From contig JAJRWW010000056.1 of NCBI GenBank assembly GCA_024276595.1, positions 1 to 6,414 on the forward strand: a stretch of DNA of 6,414 bases. Reading direction: 5' to 3'. The notes below the pieces were generated by a model. It worked only from the letters and a program-made list of their open reading frames with translations. It was not told where the DNA came from and did not search any database. A program made the position numbers and the translations under genes. Origin of the DNA: Myxococcota bacterium (lineage in GTDB: Bacteria > Myxococcota_A > Polyangia > HGW-17 > JAJRWW01). Of this stretch, positions 1 to 5,932 are shown in pieces; position 1 is the first letter of the stretch; every line of letters starts with the position of its first letter.

Positions 1-147
1 CAGGGTCCAGGCCGTGCCACCGGAATCCGGAGGTGGGGTCATTCGCTTGGTTGGTCGGGGCGCGGGCGTGAGCTGTCGTCCGGATTCACTAGCGGTGCAA
101 GCTGTGACCAGTCCCATCATGAGCAGCAGGGGAACTCTAATCAACAT
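1..147 (-). CDS. Predicted lipoprotein, N-terminal 49 codons only (runs off the left edge)
   Basis: An open frame starts with ATG at 147 and stays open through 49 codons to base 1. It begins MLIRVPLLLMMGLVTAC: a short positive n-region (R4), a hydrophobic core and a lipobox VTAC with Cys17 as the lipidated residue, the pattern of signal peptidase II substrates. Residue +2 is Thr, not Asp, so by the E. coli Lol rule it would go to the outer membrane. After the Cys comes a Ser/Thr/Pro-rich linker (about 26-40, with PAPRP and TPPP) typical of the flexible tether of lipoproteins. The gene sits 4 nt after the TAG of the secreted-protein gene and has a consensus ribosome site, so it is probably translationally coupled. 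The folded domain is outside the window and the function cannot be named. Confidence 0.82.
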   Translation of the reverse strand, partial: MLIRVPLLLMMGLVTACTASESGRQLTPAPRPTKRMTPPPDSGGTAWTL

Positions 148-151
148 GAGC

Positions 152-769
152 CTACCTCCTGGCTTTCCTGAATCTTTGTTTCCAGCGCGTGGGCACAGCG
201 CGACCTCGCCACAGGACCCGCTCCACCGTGTAGCCGAATCCACGCCAACGATAGCGGGCAACCCGGCGTTGACCGCGACCCACCCTCTCCAGGGCCCAGA
301 GCCGGGGGCCCCGCACGTCGAGTTGCTCGAACCGCCCCGCCAGCCGGGTCCCGCGCCAAAGGGGCAGACAGCGGTTCCCATACAGGGTGTATACGTGCGG
401 CCGGTTCTCCACCACCGGATCGTGCCGCGCCTTCTTGCGGAGCGCGATGACCAGATCGGGCCTTTGGTCACTGTTGACGTCGGTGACCCACAAGCCCCAG
501 GCGCCCGTGAGCCGGCCACAGGCGATGCGATGGGATTTTCCACGCGCGTCCACCCGCACCAGCGCGCGTTGGCCTCCGGCGGTTCGCACCAGGCGCACGC
601 GACCATTACCCAGGGCGCGGTCCACAAGCACTGTGGTCCGGCCAGCGCGGGCCGACGCTGTGGCAGGGTTCAACCCGGCGACGATCAGCAGGGTGGTGGA
701 GAGGATGCGGTACACGAAGCTTGATACTAACGACAAAGAGGGGAGCTTCCTTTCGAACCCACGCCCCAT
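152..769 (-). CDS. Predicted secreted FG-GAP/VCBS-like protein with one calcium-type loop
   Basis: This 205-residue basic protein is predicted to be exported: a hydrophobic segment (about 22-33, ILSTTLLIVAGL) ends in ATASA (36-40), a plausible signal peptidase I site. The mature part contains WVTDVNSDQRPDLVIAL (94-110), whose D97, N99, D101 and D105 match the DxDxDxxxD loop of FG-GAP/VCBS beta-propeller blades. LPLWRGTRLAGRFEQLDV (135-152) and VARYRWRGFGYTVERV (170-185) resemble following blade strands, so this may be a small or degenerate propeller. Its only cysteines, C84 and C134, could form a disulfide. It starts 23 nt after the DUF4340 stop. The start is uncertain: ATG 769 has no good ribosome site and gives a long n-region. 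TTG at 736 (after AAGGAAG) and GTG at 715 are alternatives that shorten it. The function is not recognised. Confidence 0.8.
   Translation of the reverse strand: MGRGFERKLPSLSLVSSFVYRILSTTLLIVAGLNPATASARAGRTTVLVDRALGNGRVRLVRTAGGQRALVRVDARGKSHRIACGRLTGAWGLWVTDVNSDQRPDLVIALRKKARHDPVVENRPHVYTLYGNRCLPLWRGTRLAGRFEQLDVRGPRLWALERVGRGQRRVARYRWRGFGYTVERVLWRGRAVPTRWKQRFRKARR
154..160 (-). promoter_or_regulatory. Ribosome binding site of the downstream lipoprotein gene
   Basis: AGGAGGT, 6 nt upstream of the ATG at 147, is formed by the last two Arg codons and part of the stop of the preceding gene (AGG AGG TAG). It is a consensus-strength site. It is the main evidence, with the lipobox, that a new gene opens at 147. 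Confidence 0.85.
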
Positions 770-792
770 GCTCGGTCTGAAGCTCAGCCTCG

Positions 793-3264
793 TTAGAACT
801 TGGCCTTCTTGAAGATCGCCACGTCCTTGATGTCGAGGAGGTACACCAGCCTTCGGCCAGCCCTGGCGGCGTAGTTGCCCACTACCTTGCCCTTCTCCTT
901 GACGGGCGCCCCGATGAGCAGCCGGATGGGCTTGCTCCCCTTGGAGGCCAGGAGAACCTCGACCACGAGCTGGGGCCTAGCGAGGCCGTGCTCCGGTCTG
1001 GGCAGGCCGTAGGCGACCACCTTGAGGGCGCGCATCTGCGCCAGGTCGGTGAGCAGGTTATCCACGTTGGTTGTGTCCACCCGAGGGCCGTTCTTGCGGT
1101 TCCAGTGCTTGCCCTGGCGGACTAGCTGCTCGGTCCCACCGCCGCGGGTGAGCTTGAGGCCCGTCACCTGGGATATGCGCAGCTCCGCCAGGCGACGGTC
1201 GGCCAGCAGGGCGCGGAGATCCCTACAGGCGGCTGCTGCGAGCAAGAACACCGGCGATCGGGGCGCTCCCATCTGGGCGAAGCAGCCACCGTCAGGGGCG
1301 TCTCGACCCACCTTGATGGTGTGTGTCTGCTTCTTTGTCCTGGTGGATGCGCCTGGCCTGGCCCCCTTCTCGATGTCCTCCATCTCCAGGTCCACCGTGA
1401 TCACCCGGGTGGGTGTGGTGAGACCCTGGTCCGGGAGGGGGCTGGCCGAGACGAATCGCTCCGCCTGGAGCATGGCCAGCACGGAGAGGAGGGCGTCCAT
1501 GGCGTCGGCGTCCACCTTGACCTTGTCGGGCTTCTTCAGGGACCAGAGGCCACCCTCGTAGACCGCCTCCTCGGTGATGGCGCCCGTCCTCGCCAGGATC
1601 CGAACGGCCTCGGTGGGCTCCTTGCGGAAGGAGAGGATGCTGCGGGAGCGGAACCGCAGGAGGGTGGGCTGGAGCAGCTCGCCCGCCGAGCGGTGGACGA
1701 TCACCACCATCTGCTCCCCGGAGCGCTGGGCGTAGTAGTTCTTGTCCGGGTCCTCGGCTCCCAGGCTGATGGTCTCCTTGCGCCCGCTGTCATCCTCCAG
1801 GGTGAGCACCGCCCTGGGCTTGTCCAGACCGAGCTTGGCCAGCCCATCTTTTGGGGGCGGCAGGAACTTGAGCACGGTGAAGCCCTGGAGGTCGCGCACG
1901 TACTTCTCCACCTCGGGCCCTGACGCCTTCTTGAGTGAAGCGTCCTTGGGCGCCAGCACATCCCAGTCCAGGTCCTTCTTCAGGATCTCTAGCTTGCGGT
2001 TTTTGGCTGTGAGCGTGATGCGCTTTACCGAGGTCTCGGAGATGCCGGTGAGCCGAGCGTCTCTGAGGTCATCCGGGCGCACGGTCAGATCCTTGAGCTC
2101 CTTGGCTCGGAGACAGAACACGGCCGGGTAGGTCCCCTTGCGAGCAGCGACCCGGTCGGCTCGCCTCCCGGGGCAGGGGCCGCCCAGCAGCAGCGTGTGC
2201 CTGGAGCCGTCGTCCACGGTCATTGTCTGGCGGGGCTTGCCCAGGCCGAAGCGGGAGATGGCCGCGGCGCCGTCGCCCAGGAACTTGGTTGCTCGCAGAT
2301 CCTTGAGCTTGCGCACCAGCGACTCGGCGGTCTTTGCGTTGGCCCGCTGGCCGAGCTGCTCGGCCCCCAGGCGCAGGGTCCAGAGCTTTTTGTGCACGGT
2401 GAGGTGGGCCCGCTTGCCCCCGGGAGTGGAAAGGTCCACCGAGCGCACGTCCTTCTCCTTGAAAGGGAGCGCGGCGGACTGTCGCAGGTCGTCCAGGCTC
2501 TTGTCCAGCGCCTCGGAGAAGTGCTTGTTTACGAGCAGCACCTTGGGGTCGGCGTCCTTGCCCAGGTAGATGCGTGCTCCCGTGACGTCCAGGGCCCCCA
2601 GGGTCAAGGTGAGCGGCTTGGGGGTGGCTCCCACCACCACCACCTGCACCGCCTTGCTTCCCAGGCCGTAGACGGCCTTGGTCCTCGGTCCATCGAGGGT
2701 GCGGTGCTTGTCCAGCATCTTTATCTCCGTCAGGAGGTTCTCCACGACGTCGTCGTCGGCCGGGAAGCGGATGGGCTTGACGATGAGCCAGCGGCCCTTG
2801 TTCTTCTCGAGGCTGAGGGTCTTGCCGTGGCGGTGGAGGGTGATGCGGGTGGCCTTCTGAGGCTCGAAGCCTCGCACCACCCGGTTCTTCACCGCCTCGT
2901 ACTCCTTGGGCTTGCGGGGCGGCTTGTAGCCTAGCTGCCAGGTGGCAAAGGCGAGGGTGACGGTCGAAAGGGCCACGGTCATGAGGTATCTCTTGCCTCG
3001 GGTGCGCCACTGGACCACCAGCAGCAGCAGCCCCAACCCGAGCGCGTAGGCGGCCACGATGAGCACCACGTGCAGGACAGTGAGCTTGTGGACCCACTTG
3101 TGAATCAGCAGCAGCGCTGCGGCAGTGCCGGAAAAGACGTTGGCGGTGAGATAGCGAGAGCCCCCCGCGTGCCACTCGTGGATCATGAAGCTCACGCCCG
3201 CCGTAAAGGCGATGAGGGACATGAGAAAGAGCCAGGTGGAAAGGTACATGCCCGCGATGGTCAT
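793..3264 (-). CDS. DUF4340 domain-containing membrane protein with five repeat units
   Basis: This 823-residue protein has a membrane domain followed by a large DUF4340-type region. Residues 8-28, about 42-58, 62-86 and 93-110 are hydrophobic and look like four helices; many DUF4340 proteins have only one. From about residue 129 I read five homologous units by eye: 129-268, 269-405, 406-544, 545-691 and 692-823. Each has a beta-rich start, a W-containing strand (GRWLIVKP, KLWTLRL, DLDWDVLAP, GGLWSLKKP, KHWNRKN), a helix with LL/LV..L..L, a turn ending in (F/Y)GL, LGL or QGLTTP, then an LxLG-type strand and a final ligand-like loop. There are only four cysteines, two in unit 2 (C364, C384) and two in unit 4 (C661, C680). 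DUF4340 genes commonly follow GldG-family genes; the function is unknown. A role as a periplasmic partner or scaffold of the transporter is an inference. The stop is TAA at 795-793. Confidence 0.9.
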   Translation of the reverse strand: MTIAGMYLSTWLFLMSLIAFTAGVSFMIHEWHAGGSRYLTANVFSGTAAALLLIHKWVHKLTVLHVVLIVAAYALGLGLLLLVVQWRTRGKRYLMTVALSTVTLAFATWQLGYKPPRKPKEYEAVKNRVVRGFEPQKATRITLHRHGKTLSLEKNKGRWLIVKPIRFPADDDVVENLLTEIKMLDKHRTLDGPRTKAVYGLGSKAVQVVVVGATPKPLTLTLGALDVTGARIYLGKDADPKVLLVNKHFSEALDKSLDDLRQSAALPFKEKDVRSVDLSTPGGKRAHLTVHKKLWTLRLGAEQLGQRANAKTAESLVRKLKDLRATKFLGDGAAAISRFGLGKPRQTMTVDDGSRHTLLLGGPCPGRRADRVAARKGTYPAVFCLRAKELKDLTVRPDDLRDARLTGISETSVKRITLTAKNRKLEILKKDLDWDVLAPKDASLKKASGPEVEKYVRDLQGFTVLKFLPPPKDGLAKLGLDKPRAVLTLEDDSGRKETISLGAEDPDKNYYAQRSGEQMVVIVHRSAGELLQPTLLRFRSRSILSFRKEPTEAVRILARTGAITEEAVYEGGLWSLKKPDKVKVDADAMDALLSVLAMLQAERFVSASPLPDQGLTTPTRVITVDLEMEDIEKGARPGASTRTKKQTHTIKVGRDAPDGGCFAQMGAPRSPVFLLAAAACRDLRALLADRRLAELRISQVTGLKLTRGGGTEQLVRQGKHWNRKNGPRVDTTNVDNLLTDLAQMRALKVVAYGLPRPEHGLARPQLVVEVLLASKGSKPIRLLIGAPVKEKGKVVGNYAARAGRRLVYLLDIKDVAIFKKAKF

Positions 3265-5021
3265 CTCGCACCTCCGTTGTGGTCTTCGGCGCCGCCGGTC
3301 GTCCCGGTCGCCCTGGGCTTTGGCCCCATCCATCTCCGGGAGAGCGCCCCCGGGATGAGCCAGACCAACAGGCCGATGAGCACGGCCAGCATGGGCAGCC
3401 AAAGCACCACGAGCCTGGCCACCCGGTTGACCTGGTCAATGGAGAGCTTCAGCTTTACGTGCTCCGGTCGCCGGGGGGGGAGGGCCACGAGGCTCTCCTG
3501 CTCGGCCAGCCAGTTCAGAGCGGTCAGCACGAACTCCTTGGTGTAGTCGGCCGAGGGCTGGTTGGGGGAGAGCTTCAGGTTGGCCACCAGCAGGTGGGTG
3601 CCCAGCACCATGACCCTCGCGTGTCTCTTCTTCTCCCCCTTTGATGGCCTCTGGGTGCTGGCCACGACCACGGCCACCGGGCCCTTGATGTCGCGCTTGG
3701 GGTCGAACTGGGCCACGCTCCCGAACAGATCTCGCTCACCCCAGGCTTCCGGCGCCTTGGACTGGGTGGTGAGGATCACCTGGGTGTCCAGGTTTGGCCT
3801 GGACACCACGGTGAGGGCCCGCGGGGAGTCCACGCGCATGAGCTTGCCGCGCATGGCCTTGCCCACGGGGTGCTTGCTGCTCCAGCCATCGCGCACCAGC
3901 CAGGCCACGGGGGAGATGGTGCGATCCACCGGCGGGAGGCCGCGGACAGCAGTCTTGGAGTCGATGGCAGCCGCGTCCTCCACCCTTATGCCGTAGGTCG
4001 CCAGCAGGTCCTCCATCCCCGACCGGGCCCATGCCTGGCCCGTGACATCCAGGGTGCGGGCCATGTACAGGAGCTTGCCGCCCTTGGAAAGATAGGCTTC
4101 GATGGATGAGACCTCGCCCTCGGACAGGGGAGTCCTGGGCCCGGCCACCACCAGCACGTCACAGCGCACAGGGACCTGCCCGGAGATCTTCTGCACTGTC
4201 TCGGTCTCGAAGTTCTGCTGCTTGAGCAGCTCCGCCGCAAAGGAGATGTCGAAGGAGGAGTACCCCTGGATGGAGGCCTCGCCGTGTCCGGTGGTGAAGC
4301 AGACCCGAGGCTGCTGGAGCTGGGTCACGGTGATGAGGGCGTTGAGGAAGACCTCCTCCCCGGTAAAGTACTGGAGGCGATAGTCGGCTGCCTGGCGGTT
4401 CGGAGGGGTGTTGCCCCGGGGGCTCTCCTTCTCCTTCTTCAGGCTGTAGGTCGCGATGTCATTGAAGCTGACAGACTTCTTGCGCTTGTCGCTGATGAAG
4501 AAGACCTGTCCCCCGCCAGGCACCCCGAGGGTCGGGTTGGCGTACGCGTCCGGGTCGGTCTTGACCTTGTACTTGTCCAGGAGCTTTTTTGCCTTGAAGG
4601 GCTCGGCGACCGCGTTGACGTCCTCCACCCTCAGGAACTTCGAGTGGCGCTTCATGCGGGTGAGCAGCTCCTTGACCGACTCGGCCAGGGCGTAGTCGCG
4701 CTGGCCCTGGGGCGGCGCGTAGAGCACCAGGATCGTGACGGGCTTGCTCAGCTCCCCTAGGAACTTCTTGGTCTTGGGCGACAGGGCAAAGACCCGCTTC
4801 GATTCGGAGAAGGCCGTCCAGTCGCCGCGGTTGTTCCAGGAGCAGCCCGGGCGAGAGATCGCCACGTTTATGGCCACCACGAGGCCGATGGCCACCAGGA
4901 TCTCAAGGGCCGTCGTGAGGGTGGTCCCCACATCCTGCTTCATGAAGCGGCTGGCCAGCAGGCCTCGCGGGCTGCCTTTTCGGTCCGCAGACGCTGTGCT
5001 TTTTTTCTTGGAGGGCGCCAT
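3261..5021 (-). CDS. GldG family ABC transporter auxiliary protein
   Basis: This 586-residue protein belongs to the GldG/ABC_transp_aux group that accompanies GldA/GldF-type transporters. A Lys/Ser-rich cytoplasmic N-terminus is followed by a membrane helix (about 39-56), a large domain predicted to be periplasmic, and a second helix (about 537-557, LVVLWLPMLAVLIGLLVW) with a short basic C-terminal tail. Family motifs are FTGEEVFLNALITVTQ (219-234), VCFTTGHGE (240-248), the DVLVVAGPRTPLSEGE stretch (288-303) leading into YLSKGGKLLYM (310-320), and ALNWLAEQESLVALPPR (501-517). Their order and spacing fit a complete protein. I take ATG 5021: it has a ribosome site and sits 2 nt after the permease stop. 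Its TGA overlaps the next gene's ATG. In Flavobacterium GldG is required for gliding; in other bacteria the role is open. A run of seven A's sits at codons 5-7. Confidence 0.93.
   Translation of the reverse strand: MAPSKKKSTASADRKGSPRGLLASRFMKQDVGTTLTTALEILVAIGLVVAINVAISRPGCSWNNRGDWTAFSESKRVFALSPKTKKFLGELSKPVTILVLYAPPQGQRDYALAESVKELLTRMKRHSKFLRVEDVNAVAEPFKAKKLLDKYKVKTDPDAYANPTLGVPGGGQVFFISDKRKKSVSFNDIATYSLKKEKESPRGNTPPNRQAADYRLQYFTGEEVFLNALITVTQLQQPRVCFTTGHGEASIQGYSSFDISFAAELLKQQNFETETVQKISGQVPVRCDVLVVAGPRTPLSEGEVSSIEAYLSKGGKLLYMARTLDVTGQAWARSGMEDLLATYGIRVEDAAAIDSKTAVRGLPPVDRTISPVAWLVRDGWSSKHPVGKAMRGKLMRVDSPRALTVVSRPNLDTQVILTTQSKAPEAWGERDLFGSVAQFDPKRDIKGPVAVVVASTQRPSKGEKKRHARVMVLGTHLLVANLKLSPNQPSADYTKEFVLTALNWLAEQESLVALPPRRPEHVKLKLSIDQVNRVARLVVLWLPMLAVLIGLLVWLIPGALSRRWMGPKPRATGTTGGAEDHNGGAR
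3270..3275 (-). promoter_or_regulatory. Ribosome binding site of the DUF4340 gene
   Basis: GGAGGT lies 5 nt upstream of the ATG at 3264, inside the final GldG codons. The ATG overlaps the GldG TGA as ATGA. Together they choose the MTIAGMYLS start over an in-frame Met at 3402. That upstream stretch would code an Arg-rich, non-conserved-looking leader lying entirely inside GldG. Confidence 0.85.
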
Positions 5022-5023
5022 GG

Positions 5024-5932
5024 CTATCTCCACTTCCTGAGCTGCATGACCCGCACCGCCACGAAGAGGCAGAGGGCGGTGCCAGTGAGCAGGTAGATCA
5101 CGTTTCTGGAGTCCACGATCCCCTGGGAGAAGTCGTCCATGAAGTTGATTATCATCGTGTGCTCCAGCACCTTGAAGAGCCAGTCCGAGCTGACGATCCC
5201 CATGACCTTGCCGGGCTTGTCTCCCTGGGTCTTGAGCACGTCGAACACCAGCATGAGCTTGGCGATGAACACCAGCAGCAGGCCGATGACGGTGGACATG
5301 CCCGCCAGCTTGGAGTCCCTGGTCAGGGAGGAGCACAGCAGGCCAAATGCCACCCCAAGCCCGCAGATGAGCAGCGTGCCCACGTAGCCGGAGAGCACCG
5401 GACCCGGGTTGATCTTCTGCCCGTGGCCCACGCTCTTGAGGATGAAGATGTAGACCAGAGTCCACATCCACATGAACAGGAAAAAGCCCATGGCGCCGAT
5501 GAACTTGCCCAGCACGACCTCGAACTCGTGCACCGGAGCCGTCATGAGCGACTCGATGGTGCGCGAGCGCTGCTCGCTGGCGAGCAGGCCCTGGGTGAGC
5601 ATCGCCACCACGAAAACGAAGATCGGGTAGAACCAGATCACGCCGCCGAAGAACCAGCGCATGGGCGGGCTGGGCTCGGCGTTCGGGCTGTTGAGAAGGT
5701 GTACGAGCATGAAGAAGATCATGCCCTGGTAAAAGAGGAACATCGCCAGGATCAGGTACGAGGATGGGGCCCTGAAGAAGCGCTTGAGCTCTCGCCAGGC
5801 GATGGTCATGGTGCTGGAAAACAGGCCCAGCCCGACCCCCAGCAGCGCCATGGCTGCCAGGCAGTACAAAAAGCCCTTGGGGGTGTTGAGCCAGCTCATG
5901 AAGGTGGCAAAGGTCTGGGTGGCTGGGCTCAT
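5024..5932 (-). CDS. GldF-like ABC-2 type transporter permease
   Basis: This 302-residue polytopic protein is the predicted membrane-spanning subunit paired with the upstream ATPase. Hydrophobic stretches I would call helices are at about 21-40, 58-78, 96-118, 145-166, 181-201, 211-231 and 278-296. The family hallmark is the segment after helix 3, LASEQRSRTIESLMTAPV (117-134), equivalent to the usual E(E/Q)RxxGTxExLLTxPV cytoplasmic loop, followed by EVVLGKF (138-144). The C-terminal FSQGIVDSRNVIYLLTG (268-284) matches the GldF end. The start is set by a strong ribosome site and an ATGA overlap with the ATPase stop. The canonical permease seems to begin near TIAWREL (43), so the first 41 residues, with one helix, look like an N-terminal extension. 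It ends 2 nt before the GldG-like gene. The fold and pairing are well supported; the transported substrate is not visible. Confidence 0.93.
   Translation of the reverse strand: MSPATQTFATFMSWLNTPKGFLYCLAAMALLGVGLGLFSSTMTIAWRELKRFFRAPSSYLILAMFLFYQGMIFFMLVHLLNSPNAEPSPPMRWFFGGVIWFYPIFVFVVAMLTQGLLASEQRSRTIESLMTAPVHEFEVVLGKFIGAMGFFLFMWMWTLVYIFILKSVGHGQKINPGPVLSGYVGTLLICGLGVAFGLLCSSLTRDSKLAGMSTVIGLLLVFIAKLMLVFDVLKTQGDKPGKVMGIVSSDWLFKVLEHTMIINFMDDFSQGIVDSRNVIYLLTGTALCLFVAVRVMQLRKWR
5028..5038 (-). promoter_or_regulatory. Ribosome binding site of the GldG-like gene
   Basis: On the minus strand the sequence AGGAAGTGGAG ends 6 nt before the ATG at 5021. GGAG (5031-5028) is the likely core. It lies within the permease's final codons, so ribosomes ending the permease can restart on the next gene. 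The site decides the GldG start at 5021; the same frame stays open much further upstream by chance. Confidence 0.7.

Noticed and set aside
17..36. Inverted repeat ccacc...ggtgg near the left edge
   Set aside because: The stem is five base pairs with a ten-base loop, it lies inside the lipoprotein frame, and no T-run follows; expected by chance at this GC.
770..792. Possible terminator between the DUF4340 and secreted-protein genes
   Set aside because: The only inverted repeat is a 4-bp CTGA/TCAG stem with a three-base loop and no T-run after it; too weak for a terminator.
14..812. Plus-strand open frames of 236 and 141 codons opposite the secreted-protein gene
   Set aside because: They conflict with a minus-strand gene that has a signal peptide, a DxNxDxxxD motif and a coupled downstream gene. 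The translations are Pro/Arg/Ala-rich without motifs, as expected from high-GC shadow frames.
3265..3402. Upstream start for the DUF4340 gene at 3402
   Set aside because: It adds 46 Arg-rich residues overlapping the end of GldG. The ATG at 3264 has GGAGGT 5 nt upstream, the ATGA overlap and a natural membrane-protein start.
2069..3439. 456-codon minus-strand frame overlapping the DUF4340 gene
   Set aside because: This is an out-of-frame Pro/Gly/Arg/His-rich translation of the same DNA with no motif; a shadow of the real gene.
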